64,000 nucleotides of DNA from contig UESW01005084.1 of assembly GCA_900491605.1 (NCBI GenBank), positions 124,001 to 188,000 on the forward strand. The letters run 5' to 3'. This document shows, one piece after another, positions 9,806 through 22,001 of the stretch (its first letter is position 1; every line of letters begins with the position of its first letter). The stretch is from Calamus simplicifolius (Eukaryota; Streptophyta; Magnoliopsida; Arecales; Arecaceae). Below the pieces are notes generated by a model. The model made no database searches. It had not been told where the DNA came from and worked only from the letters and a program-made list of their open reading frames with translations. Made by a program: the position numbers and the translations under genes.

Positions 9806-12800
9806 ATGGGGGAGCGGCGCCTCCAGCAGCGGCAGAGCCACCCGGCAGTGGACGACGTGATGAAGGTGCTGAGCAAAGCCAGTCTCGACCTGGCCGTCGT
9901 CCAGCGCCACCTCGACCTTGAATTCCAGCATTCCTATCCCGACCATGTTCGTATTCTCTCCTTTCCCATTTCTCTTTTAAGCCCTAGATCAACTCATTTC
10001 AAGATCCTTCATATGGCCAGTTTATCAGAGGTTTCTGACCGCAAATCCACTAGATCCATGGATTTGGAGGTTACAGGAGCCTTGCTGCTTAATTCTTCAA
10101 TCCGAAAAAAGAAAAACGAAAAATTGAAAGAAAGAAAGGAATCTAGGTTCTCTTTTGCGATATTGTGGTTCTTGATCTGGATATCGTCGGTCGGTCTGCA
10201 GGCAAACCCTTGCAAGATCGTCGCTCGGATCAAGAAGATTCAGGAGGACCTGGTCTCGCTCAAGGAGTTGTGTCGTGAGCTCCTCGCAGAAAAACAGGTG
10301 AGCAAATATCTTTCTTTCTTTACTTCTCGAAATTCTTGAAAAGAACCAAATTAGGTCAAGAGAAATGGCAAATTACTTGTCTTCTTCTTTTCTTTTTTTT
10401 TCTTTTTTTTTATCTCTTTTTTTTTCTCCTGGAATTTTTTTCCTTGTTGGACGTAGTGTTTTTGTTTGTGCCACTAAATATGGCTAGTAGTTCACTGAGG
10501 AGTGCAGTTATTTTGAGGGGCTGAATCAATTGTTGGAGCATTGGATCAGTAAAACTAGCTATTCAAAGAAGCATTGAGCACGTAAAGTTACAAGAAGTGA
10601 CCGGTGCTCTATGATAACAATGCAAAGGGACAAATGAATTTTTAGGGACGCAAGCATCTTTTGTGTGCAAATCAGAGGAATTATGCTTCTTTGGCTCTTC
10701 ATTGTCACAGGGTAAATGTAGAGAGCAACAGAATATAACAGATTCTACTGGCTGGGACAAGATCGAAGATCTGGAAAGATCTCTGTCGGAAAATTCCATG
10801 CAAAACCTTTGCATAGGAATGCATGATGTGGGAATTTATGGAAAGGACTCTTATAATTGAGACGATCAGCCAGAATGTTGATTGTTACTATCTTTGTCTC
10901 TGCTTAGACTGTCAGCGAACATATGCAAAGGTTAGACTTGATCAGAAATCTCATGCTGAAGATATAAAGATGGATGAATCCTACATAATAATGAGAACCA
11001 GGGAACCTGTTATTGCGAACCTGATTAGAGGAAAAGAATGAACATAATATAATTTACAAACATTAATAGGAGAAATATTTTCATGTTGTGAACCAGGCCA
11101 GGTTGGACTGCCGTTAATACATGCCTCATTGTAATCCTTACAAAAAAATTGTTCCAAATAATCAGGAAATCACTTGCTATATATATAAAAACACACACAT
11201 ACTTGTTTGCCAAATGTATTGCCATATGTGCTATACACCACATGTTTTGGCAACAGTTTGTGCAAGTAGATGGAAATAAACTTTGTTCTGACTAGCAGGA
11301 TCTTATCGACAAAGCGAGGACAATTTTGGTAGGGCAGAGGAGTTCGTTGCAACGCTTGCTTGCATCTTCTGGTCTGCCACTCATAAGTGAATCTGATGAT
11401 ATCACTTACAGAAATTTAAATCAGGTGGTCCTTTTTTTCTTTGCTTTTTATCCTAAGTGTAATTATGTTGGGTTTCTTCTTTCTATAAATCTCTTTTCTA
11501 TTTGTTCATTCTTAAAATGAAAGCCAGAGCCCATCATTGTTTCAGTGCAAAAATTTGTATTCTTTTCTTTATTTTGATCATTATTACATGCTTGCAAGTT
11601 ATTTTTGGATCTCAATGTTAACCTGGATGTTTGTGTCAGTAAATGTTGAATTCCAGGGCATGAAGTTATGTTTATTCAAAGGTTATTTGTAGCTGCCCAT
11701 CACCATAAGACAGAAATGGTTAAGACTGAAAAGGAAAAGAGAGTTGACGTAACCTTCTCATTCACAGTAAATTAAGGAACATTTTAATTAGAAATAGCCT
11801 TGTTTTCCTTCATTATAAAGTTCTTAATTCAGAGGTTCCAAGGAAAACCTAGCAAAAAAGTTATTTTTCTCCATATGAACTGATATATTGCTGATTTATC
11901 TTCTCCAATGAGCTGTTAAGTTCATCATTGTTTTTCTTTTTTTTTTTTTTTTCGGTTGGAGAAGTTCATTCAAGTACATAGGCTCACCAATTTCCAGCAT
12001 TCCTTTTTCCTTCGTTAAGTACATGCTTATCTATTCTATTGCAGCTTTGGTTGATCTCTGTGTTGGTTAACTTTGCACTAAGTAGCAAGCATACATGATT
12101 TGCTATACCAGAAAAAGTATGCTTTCACTTTGAACTACATCGACTTATATCTTTTCATTATATAGTTTTGGAAATGAACATGTGGAAAAATGCAAATTAT
12201 CTCACTCTATTTGGTGCGGTCCATCTATTCTGAATGGTCAGCTTAATGTTGAAGAATGATTAGTTGTTTCCACAAGTGAATTTTCAGATTTATTTGCCTT
12301 GAACCTTTTACTATTTCTACCTTCATCCCATATCTTATGGGAGATAGTGTTGTTGAACCTTGGCCCTTTTTCCTCTTCTTATTTCACTTTCCTTGTTGCA
12401 TTTGAGAAACTACAGAACAAGGCCTAAACCAAGAGCACTGTACTTTTCTAATAATACAGGGAATGCCAGATGAAGGTGGAGGCACTGGAATATACTTTAT
12501 AATCATGCAAACACTACAGTTATGTTCCAAGTTCAAAGTTTGGCAGGTGCTTCCCCCAGTGTTTGACCTGGGTAACTTTATAATCATTTCTTTGAAATGA
12601 TTGGTGATGCTCCCATTGATATTCTAACAGAGTAATAGTGCAAATGAGATTCCTACTCTACTCAGGAATACACCTAGCAACAGCAATAGTCTTAAGATCA
12701 AGGTTCAGTCTTGAATCGTATCCATAACCACACTGATATATAGCTTTTGGTTAAAAATATTAACAAGAGCAGTTATTTGCTTCTAATTTCCTTTCTAAGG

Positions 12801-15781
12801 TAGTGATTCTCAATAATACTTTTCCTTTGTCTCTTTTTTTGAGTGAGAGTACCAGGATGAGGGGAAGACTGGTCATATTCTTGACAAAGGGCAGGGTTAA
12901 ACCTACATCTCTTGTATCAACACAAGAGACTTATACCAACTTGGCAAGCTGGTTTGTTAATCATGTCTCTCGAGTTCTGAAAATGAGACTAACTGAAACA
13001 ACTAGGCAAGTTTGTAACTTCAATTCTAGATCTACCTATATTATCTTTCTGAAGATGGTGCTTTTATGGTCTAGGCTATTTGATCAATGATCCTTTTTTT
13101 TCACTGATAAATAGTAGAAGTTATTGAAGAAAAGAGAAACAAACTTAGACTAGAAGGGCTAAGAAGGAATAAATGGATAATTGCCAAGGTATAGGCTTAA
13201 TGCAACAACACTCTCTATGGCAATGGTAGGCAATGAAGAAACATGCCTGGTCCTTTTAGAATTGTTATGTGAAAATCTTTCAACCATTCATACTATTTCC
13301 TTGCAAGGATTAAAACCATCTGCCACACATATGTCTAGCATAGATGAGAACAGTATAATGCCATATTGTACTATGCTGTACCTTGCTGGTTAAGTGTGCT
13401 AATGTTTGATCCATGGGTCATAAGACCTGGAGTAGCTTCATTGACCATTTTTCTCATCTCATTTCTACATTGTGCTAAAGAACTATATGCTTATTTAGAA
13501 TGCCTCTATAATTGTAAGTGAAGTATAATGCCTTGAAAAGCCGCAAAAGCTTGGAATTTTGTCAGTACCATATAAAGTGTTAGCTTGCAATGACAAATGC
13601 AAAATGAGGATTTTGTTATAATATGTTTACGTGAATTAACCAGTTAGAATTTATAGTTATGTTAATTCAGATTCTCTGCCAACTTCTATAGGTTGTAAGA
13701 ACACTTGTGATGTGTTTAGTTTGCTTTGCTATTAAATATTTATCTGCTAACCCCATGAAAATGGAGTTAGCTGCAATGTTAGAATTGAACTTTGTTGGAG
13801 TAGAGGCTGCAAAACTTGCACATATGTCAGATGGGACTTTGGGATTCTCTGCAGCTTCTCGGCTGGATGGAAGGACTCATCAATCAATAGCTCAACTATA
13901 CATTATCTAGATTCTGGTCCTTCCACAGACCACCCATTCCTCTATAATTAATTTCAAGCATTCTACATCTGGCAATTCATATCATTAATCACTTAAGGCA
14001 ACCATTAACTACTATCTCATGATGACCAAACTGTATACGTATTGTTTTTTTTTTGCCACTAGAGTACTGAAGGATTGTGGTTATTATCTCACAAATAAAA
14101 TTTTTGACATATATTTTCTTAGAAATAAAAAAATGTCACACTAACGGTTTGTATGGTGGTTCTCAGCTTGGTATTGCTTTCCTCCCCTATTTTGGGGGCC
14201 TTTATACATTGATTGATTGAACTTAATGAGGGGCTGATAAGGGGTCATTTTATGTAAATAAATTTTTTTTTGGGGTTTGGAGGGTCATTGTCCTGGTCTG
14301 CCCTTTGCTGGTGGGTCTATGGCTCTGTTGGTCGCATGGAACTGGAAAGGTGTGGTACTGTGGATGTTGGCCTGATGCCCTTATCTCTGCCCTATCCCTA
14401 TTTCCTTTTCGATCTCCTATTTCCTTATTCTTTTATCATTTTCTACTCCTTTTTTGCATTTTTCATGCCATCTTTTGTCATCCAGTTTCAGATTCTTGTT
14501 CTACACCGTTAGTTTGCATTCTGCTTTGGAGTTAGCTGCACTTTGTTGGAGTAGAGATTTTGTGGACTTTCAAACTGATTCTGGTCACAGAAAATAATGG
14601 AATGAACCATTAAATGATGACCAATGTATGTATACTAGAGTACTGAAGCCACAAATGACATAGAAATAAAGTCACACTAACGATGGAGCATATATACCTT
14701 AATGCATAAGGGGTCATTTCATGTTGTCAGGATGGGTCTGTTGGCTGGAATGGAAAGGTTGAGTACTCAAAAGCAGTTACTGAGATGTAAAAACCAATGC
14801 AAGTAAAGACTGTGGAATTGAGTACTCAATACTGAAGTAATCAATGACAAGCTAATATAGAATACAAGTCTACAATATGAGGCAATAACCCATAAGTTGG
14901 ACCTGGCATCAAGGAAAGTTAAGACACCCCATGTTGTTAGCAGTGCTGACAGGACAATAGAATGGTGATTAGAGGGTTCACAAAAAAGTTATTGGAATTG
15001 TAGCCAAATTCAACAACATTGCATCGAACTCGGCCTTGGCTTCAACTTCGGAGAGGTGAGATCGGGCCTTGTGGATGAGGGAAGATGAAGTGGGTGGGGG
15101 GCTTGGGTCATGCATTGGGTGATAGATGGTGTGCCAACAATATTGTTGGCAGTACCAAGCAACTATGCCTCTCTATCTAGAAGAAGAGAAAAAGGAAGAG
15201 AAAGTCAGACAAAAAGGTGACATGGTGGGGGCACTTTGGTTGTTTGAATGTACTTGTTAACGGTGGAGATGGAAGATTTGGGTTTCAACAAAAATTAAAT
15301 CGAATGCAATTTTATTATTATTTTTAAGTGCAAGACTTGTATGTGTAACATGGGCAAGTTGAAGGGTCAAAAGGTAATTTTCCCTAAAATATTCAAACTA
15401 AAAGTTTGGATCATCATTTTAGTCTAAAAATTAAACTTTTTTTTTAAAAAAAGGCTTGATATTTTTATTAGATGCCATATAGCTGGGTAAAGAAATGATG
15501 ATAACAGAAACAAAATTATGCAGCTTTATTTTCATAGGTTCATGTAGTTTCAGTTAATCAACAACTTGTCTTGAGTCAACACTTTCATTTTCACAGGTTA
15601 TTGATGAGTGGACAACTCAAGTGAGAGCAAAGACAGGTAACAACACCTACAAGCTTTTGACATAAGAATTGTTAGGAAGATTCAGCTTTTTTTTTTTTTT
15701 GGGTTTTGTTCAGGAGATGAGAAAGACGCAGATGTGGATATTAATCAGATGTTGTTCTCAGCAATTGTTCACAACAGCTGA
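9806..15781 (+). CDS. SKA2: Spindle and kinetochore-associated protein 2 homologue, 5 exons
   Basis: Exons 9806-9946, 10202-10297, 11299-11424, 15597-15636 and 15714-15781 join through GT-AG introns (255, 1001, 4172 and 77 bp) into an uninterrupted 156-residue protein ending at a TGA. Residues about 15-47 (MKVLSKASLDLAVVQRHLD) and 48-80 (ANPCKIVARIKKIQEDLVSL) are the helical, coiled-coil core of the SKA2 family. DLIDKARTIL, then SGLPLISESDD and the C-terminal IDEWTTQVRAKTGDE and FSAIVHNS follow as in plant SKA2 proteins. SKA2 is a small subunit of the SKA complex, which holds kinetochores on spindle microtubules in mitosis. The ATG was chosen because it opens directly into the conserved helix with no upstream in-frame ATG. 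All splice phases agree. This is the only gene in the window with no visible lesion. Confidence 0.85.
13757..14740. repeat. Partial direct duplication inside SKA2 intron 3
   Basis: GGAGTTAGCTGCAATG with TTTGTTGGAGTAGAG (from about 13763), then CTAGAGTACTGAAG (about 14060), GTCACACTAACG (about 14135) and AAGGGGTCATTT (about 14240), recur in the same order at about 14527, 14633, 14671 and 14708. The second copy is shorter, with internal deletions. The segment does not overlap any exon. It has no recognisable transposon ends. Confidence 0.7.
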
Positions 15782-15902
15782 AGTTACAAACAAAATGCAT
15801 CAAGATGGAAGCAAATTGTTAAATGATCTCCAGCATTAAGTGAAGTTGTATGAAGTGTGCATGAATTTTGATTTGCATCTTAAATTGCTTTGTTTTTTGG
15901 TT

Positions 15903-15908
15903 AATAAA
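15903..15908 (+). terminator. Putative SKA2 polyadenylation signal
   Basis: AATAAA lies about 120 bp after the SKA2 stop codon, in TTAATAAAACC. The cleavage site would fall just before or within the MITE that starts at 15928. Confidence 0.5.
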
Positions 15909-15927
15909 ACCACCATTCCTACACTTA

Positions 15928-16262
15928 GGCAGTGTTTGATATGGGGGATATCCAGGGGATAATCCCCCCTTATTCCCAAATGCTATTAGCTAAAGGGGAT
16001 AAGTCTGAAAAAGTTTAACCTTTATTCCCAAATGCTATAGCTAAAGGGGATAAGTCTGAAAAAGTTTAACCAGAGGGGATAACCCATGTTTAACCATGGG
16101 TTATCCCCTGAACTTATTCTCTAGGGAATCCAGGAACAACTAAAGTTATCCCTTGATGGCAGACTTGTAATTTTAAAAAGATACTTATTCCCTTAATACC
16201 CTGGATAAATGCTATCCTGTATATTTATCCCGGGATAGCTTTTATGCTATCAATACACTACC
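15928..16262. mobile_element. PIF/Harbinger-like (Tourist-type) MITE after SKA2
   Basis: The 335-bp element starts GGCAGTGTTTGATA and ends with its imperfect inverse (TATCAATACACTACC). It is flanked by TTA at 15925-15927 and 16263-16265, the 3-bp target duplication expected for this superfamily. The interior repeats GGGGATAAGTCTGAAAAAG (about 15998 and 16047) and contains CCATGG palindromes. There is no coding potential. It probably modifies the 3' end of SKA2 transcripts. Confidence 0.75.
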
Positions 16263-16497
16263 TTAATGGATACGTATGGGTCATGCACAGAAAAATCATT
16301 AGAGCAGCATGCATAACTTGATGCCTGTCTCCGCATCAGTTGGTTGGTGTGAAGTGAAATTGCTATTTGACAAGCGCATATCGTTTGTTGTATGTCAATA
16401 TACCAGTGAATTTGCTTTTATCTACCACTAACAGAGTTATGTATCATATATTTTTCAGCTAGTTATCTATCAAATCCAACAAGTCAGCATTAATTCT

Positions 16498-17288
16498 TTA
16501 CATAAATTTCTTAAATTTTCTAGCAAGGAGAGCTGTCTCATCATCATCTTCATCATCATCATCATCACTGCTGCTTTCTTCAATTTCTGCAGCCTGAAGA
16601 GCTATGGTTCTCTTCTTTTGACCTCTTCCTCTTGATGTTGTTTCATTGTTAGTTCATGGGTCATCAATGATCCAAGTAGCTCCTCCAAAGGTAGAGCATT
16701 TAAGTCTTTAGCTTCTTGGATTGCAGTCACCTTGGCTTCCCATGTTCTTGGAAGAGACCTAAGAATTTTGTGCACCAATTCAGAATTAGTATAAGTCTTG
16801 CCAAGACTCTTCAAGCCATTCACAATATCAGTGAATATAGTGTACATGCATATGATTGATTCAGTTTGTTCCATGCTAAATAGTTCATATTTATGCACTA
16901 AAATATTAATTTTAGATTCTTTAACTTGATTAGTACCCATGGGTAACTTCTAATCTATCCCAAATTTTTTTGCAGAAATACAAGTAGAAATGCGGTTAAA
17001 CTCATTAGCATCTAAAGAACAGTACAAAACATTCATGGCTTTAGCATTGAGCTGAGCCAACTTCCTATCATGTTCATCCCATTTCGTTTTCGGCTTAGGA
17101 ATCACCATATGTCTACTCTTATTGTGGGTGTGTGAGGACATTTACTATGATGCCCCATAGTTCATAGTCAAGTGTTTGAATAAAATTTTCATTCTAGCTT
17201 TCCAATAACCATAATTTGTACCATTAAATAAAGGAGGTCGATTAGTGGATTGACCTTCTGAAAAAGATGATCCAACTTGAGCTGCCAT
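16498..17288 (-). pseudogene. Ty1/copia gag remnant (fragment C1)
   Basis: From the ATG at 17288 the minus strand reads GQSTNRPPLFNGTNYGYWKA, the usual opening of a plant copia gag (UBN2/DUF4219 group). A frameshift near 17170 precedes KPKTKWDEHDRKLAQLNAKA and NVLYCSLDANEFNRIS. Next come YTIFTDIVNGLKSLGKTYTN and LRSLPRTWEAKVTAIQEAKD, and after another shift an acidic run (ESSSDDDDDEDDD) and ARKFKKFM. No protease or later domain follows, so the element is cut off here. It lies directly downstream of the primer site at 17336-17349. Confidence 0.85.
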
Positions 17289-17335
17289 TTGGATCTTTGA
17301 CTCTTGATCGTTAGATCAAATTTAAATGAGCACAG

Positions 17336-17349
17336 GCTCTGATACCAAT
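17336..17349 (-). other. tRNA-Met primer binding site of copia fragment C1
   Basis: On the minus strand TTGGTATCAGAGCC follows the LTR end directly. This is the standard copia primer site complementary to the 3' end of initiator tRNA-Met and sets the element's orientation. Confidence 0.85.
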
Positions 17350-18889
17350 TGTTGGCCCAGATGGCAACCCAAAAGGGGGGGTGAATTGGGTTCTTTAAAA
17401 AATTTAACTCTTTGAAAATAATTAGATTGATATGAAGGTGCTTGAGTGAACTGAATTAATTAAAGCTAAGCACAAATAAAGAAGATAGAGAGAGAGATAA
17501 ATGCATGGAAAACATAAAGATTTTATAGTGGTTCGGTGTATCCAACACCTACGTCCACTCCCAAGCAACACTTGGGTCCACACTATAATCCCACTGATTA
17601 CAGTTGAATTATTTTACAAGTTCACAACTCCAACTTGTTGTTTTACCCGGGATCACAATGAACCTAGCTGATTTTTCCGGGCTCACCAGCACACAACCCA
17701 AACCCAAGCTAACCTTAGCTTGTCCCAAAGTATACTACCTCATCTAATTCAATCCCCCTGATTGAATTAGCCAACAATAATTTGAAAATAATGTTTATAA
17801 TACAAAACAACTCCTCAAGTGAGTAAATATTTAATTTAAATAGACAAGGATTAGAAAAGCCTGTTTGAAGCAATTTGAATGCAAGCTTTTCTTCTTTTCC
17901 TCTTCTCTTTTGAATGGTTGAATCAAGCTTCAACTCTGATTCTTCATAGAAGGTTGTTGTAGAGAAGTTGAGGAAAGAGGGCTTTTGAGCTTCTTCTTTT
18001 CTTCTTTGTGAATCCTCCGAAAATGATCTTTGAAAGCTTTGGATTTCTTTTGAATCTCTCTTCAGAAGTTGGACGTGGATTCGAGATTTCTCTTTGAAAA
18101 TTTTCCTCTCTTTTTCACATTTTTTTAATTTTTTTTGTCTCTTTTTCGTCTCATTTTTTTAAAACGGACGGTTGCCCTTTTTATAAATCTCTTAATCCAA
18201 GATTAGGTGAGAAAAATAGCCGTTACAAAGTACTTGGATTGCTTCTACACACAAAGAAATATAGCCGTTAAGATTATGCGAAAAAATATTACCGTTGGAG
18301 TCCGTTCTGACATTTGAAAATCTGTTCCTGACGGTTGGAGTCAGCTCAACTTTGCAGGTGTTGGCTCCAACTCGGGTTTCCAAAAATAGTAAATAAAAAA
18401 TTTGTTAGGGAGTTGGCTCTGAAAAGTGATGTGTCGGCTCACCGCATTTAGGTGTCGGCTCTCGAAACTAAGGGTGTCGACTCTGACGATGTCTTAAAAA
18501 TACACTCTCTACTCTCAGGTTAGAGTCAGCACCATAAATTCCAGGTGTCGGCTTCCGAACTCAAGGTGTCGGCTCCAAAAACTGACGTAGAAAGTACTTC
18601 TTGTATCTCAGGTTAGAGTCGGCTCCAGAGTTTCAGGGGTCGACTCCAAGCTGTGCCAAAAACTTAGAAAAGTTCTGATACCCCTGGTATCGGCTCCAGA
18701 CACTATAGGTGTCGACTCCAAGGTCTAAACTTAAATATTTTCTATTTAAAACCTAATTCAAAATGATTTTGTATATCAGTTGAATAATTAAACATTCTAA
18801 ATACCTGAAACACTTCTTAAATTTGTCAGAAACACAATGAATATACTCATGGCTTTTGTTAATCATCAAAATCAATAATTGGGTCAACA
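17350..18889 (-). mobile_element. 5' LTR of copia fragment C1 (about 1.54 kb)
   Basis: On the plus strand it runs TGTTGGCCCA...TGGGTCAACA, giving near-perfect terminal inverted repeats (TGTTGG/ACCCA). The primer site abuts the low-coordinate end. A minus-strand TATA box, GATTTATAAAAAGGGC, is at about 18176-18190. U5 contains the GTGGTTCGGTGTATCC phrase common in plant copia LTRs. The U3 part (18415-18720) holds many degenerate copies of GGTGTCGGCTC. No partner LTR is found in the window. Confidence 0.75.
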
Positions 18890-20682
18890 TAGGGTATTGT
18901 TAAAAAGATGAGAAGTAATGGGATTGTTCAAAGTCATTTTCTGAAAAATTATCAAGATAAATATTTATAAGTTTTTGGAATAATGATTTTAAAAACAATT
19001 GAACGATTTAGAGAAAATACAAGAAAAACCCATATTCTATTTCTCGATAATTCAAATAGCCATGTACAAGTCTACCGCCGTAGGATAGGTTAGCTTGCAC
19101 ACTTAGTTAACCGAGACTCTTCTCGATTAATAAGTATATTTCTAAAATAACTCTTATTTTCACACTTATTAACTACCAAATTTGAAAAGGTTTAGTCAAA
19201 GATATAATCAACACATTTGATCTCATATCTTTATAAGTAAGACCCAGCATTTCAAATTTCTATACTTAACCCAAGCATGCCGCCGTAGGGTAGGTGAGGC
19301 TTAAAATACATCTAGAGATTCTATCCTAAGAGATCTAGCCTTGTTATTGAATTGAACGGACACCATCCGAAACGAAATCAAAGCACCTCGAGGCACCGTT
19401 CAACTCTCACGATGCTAAACCAATGGTGGAGACTAACAAATTTATTAATTACTCATTATTAAAGTGGAATTATATTTTATTATTTAAAGACAACATTTTA
19501 TCTTCATAAATTAAATTCAATAACATTTAAATCTTGTCATCTCATGTAAATTTAATATATGAATTTAATTATCTGAATTCTTGTAAATATTTTAAGATAA
19601 CTATTATCTTTTTATAAATTAATATCAAAAAATTTTAATAATCATATTATTAAAATTTAATATCACATATTAACTTTGAAATTGATTTCTATATAAAAAT
19701 CATATTCTTTTTATTTATGAAATTAAATAGATTAATCTTAGATTTAATAATCTCATTATTAAATTAATATCATATATTAACTTAACCTAAGACTATTTTT
19801 AATTTCATAACTTTATTTAAGAATCAAATTCTTAATATTATAATTCCAAACCACCCATTTAAATACCCTTTTAAATATATTTAGAATTATAATAATATTA
19901 TCTTTGTTCATTAACTAAGATCTTATAAATAGGCATAATCATGATTAGTCAACTAGTCCTAATCAATAGTTTTATGATGCATAGGATGGGTATTTCTATA
20001 TGGCATGATAAAATTAACTCATCAAATAAATTATTTTATTTTAATGATCATGGGCCATCTTATGGCCAAACTGTTTGGAGTGGACTTAGGCCCAATTTGC
20101 TTCAAAAACAAGTTTGGGATTTGTCCCAAACCATTTGGGATTTTTATAATGATTTTCTTCACATACAACACCAACCAGTTTGGATTTTGACGTGATAAAA
20201 TCTGTGATCAAATCGCATATCCTTTTGGTTTCAAAAATTAATTCCCAATGTAGTAATTAATTAAATTATAAATATTTCTTAGCAGCTTATCGATCGCAGG
20301 TAGTTTGGTCAAACACACCAAGGTACTACCAGTAGCCTCCCTTACAGTGCATCCCTAATATCCCTACTGTACATCCATTGGGAAAGAGATCCGAGGTACT
20401 ACTAGTAGCCTCTCTCTTGGATCAACCCTGGGTTGAATACAATAGAAACCAAGAATATGATAATTTCCATGCCCACAAATCTTGGGATCTATATCCCATG
20501 CTCAACTTTTAAGCAAACAGTTCACGGTAAAAATAAATACCAAATATCAAATATTTATGCATACCAAATATCAAATATTTATACATATCCATCCATAACA
20601 TGCATGCCTAATATCAAATATTATAAAACATGTCAAATTATCACATATCAACATCATGATAATATTAATATTAGTGCATGAC
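18890..20682 (-). other. AT-rich stretch with copia leader sequence (fragment C2)
   Basis: This stretch sits downstream (minus sense) of the primer site at 20683-20697 and has no gag exon. It carries a duplicated GGTACTACCAGTAGCCTCC module at 20322 and 20395 (second copy diverged), 73 bp apart, and two CCGCCGTAGGRTAGGT motifs (near 19077 and 19280). The same module occurs in the leader of the copia at 47329-54416. The remainder is AT-rich with no coding signal; the lower part may be host DNA. Confidence 0.5.
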
Positions 20683-20697
20683 TGCTCTGATACCATT
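20683..20697 (-). other. tRNA-Met primer binding site of copia fragment C2
   Basis: The minus strand reads ATGGTATCAGAGCAG directly after the LTR end at 20698. It matches the initiator tRNA-Met primer consensus except at the first bases. Confidence 0.75.
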
Positions 20698-22001
20698 TGT
20701 TGGTTTTCAAAATATATATATATATATATATCATCATATATATGTGTAGCGAAAGCATGCGGATCGTTTAATATGCATAAAATTAATATTATCATATAAA
20801 AAGAAAAAAATTATCATATAATTTTTTAAACATAAAAACATACCAATATGTTGAGGTCTCAAAGGAACAAACGCGCCCTACTACCGCATTTATAGCTATG
20901 ATGGAGAATCCCACGGTAGAGTTTACGGGCCAAGATACTTCATAAAATACCTACAAAATTAAAACAAAACCAAAGCCTTCCTCACCTTTCTCATGATCGG
21001 TATCGAATAATGAGAGTCACATATCAACTCCTTGATCATATCAAGGAAAAAGTTATTTTCTTATTTGCAACTAATTTAAAAATAATATCTAAATTAAATA
21101 TAATAATATCTAAATTATTAAAAATTTAATAATTTAGATATTATTAATTTTAAATATCTAATAAATCAAATTTATTATTTTATTTTTAATATTCTCAATA
21201 ATCACATTATCAAATTATCAAAAAATAAAATTTCTCTCTTCATTAACTAATAATATGCGCCACTTATAAGAGCAAAATTCTCTTGTGTGATGTTCCAACA
21301 CTTATGTGCAACCATTCATATCAATTATTATATGAATAATATGTCTAAACATATTTTTATTTTGTCCAATAACTAATTTATTGTACAAAATAAATGTGAG
21401 AAAAATAATCAATCAAATTGATTATTTATCTTCATAATAAACTCTTTATTATAAAGTTTCAATAAATATTTTATTTAATAAAAATAAATAAATAATTACA
21501 TTAATTATTCAATCCAAGAGTATTTGATGCGATTAAGCTAAAGGTGTGGGGACCATGGACCCATAATTTTAAGCTTCAATAAACTTTAATAAACTTAATT
21601 AAAACTCTTTAATTATTTATTCAGTTTATTAATCTCGAAGTTATTCCACTAAAAACTGGAGACTATACTCTTAAAATTATAGATTAATTTTACTCGAAAA
21701 CTTGAGTTGTCCATTAATATAATCATTACATATAATTCAACCCTCCATAATTAGTTCATAATTAGAGCTAGGTGAAATAACCCCCCTCTAATTTTCTCTT
21801 ATTCCTTAAGTACCATTGATTCACTAATTAAACAGTTAATTTATGATCGAATCATAAATTGCGCATAACTGTTTAGCCACATAATCAACACTTAAGGAAA
21901 TTAATTTTAAGCTTCTTTTCAAAAGCCATTTCATATCTTTAAATTACATTCCAAGCCCAATGTATTATTAAACCTCCAAGATGTAAGTATTAGGCCCAAC
22001 A
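20698..22001 (-). mobile_element. LTR of copia fragment C2
   Basis: On the plus strand the LTR starts TGTTGGTTTTC next to the primer site and includes an (AT)n microsatellite at about 20715-20736. A minus-strand TATA box (GCTATAAATGC) lies at 20886-20896, which fits a short R-U5 and a long U3. I place the outer end at GGCCCAACA (22001), forming a TGTTGG/CCAACA inversion; an earlier CCAACA at 21300 is an alternative. No second copy is present. Confidence 0.55.

Noticed and set aside
9712..9921. Plus-strand frame overlapping SKA2 exon 1
   Set aside because: It lacks an ATG start and is out of frame with the conserved SKA2 helix.
15928..16262. hAT-type MITE
   Set aside because: The flanking duplication is TTA (3 bp), not 8 bp, which fits PIF/Harbinger better.
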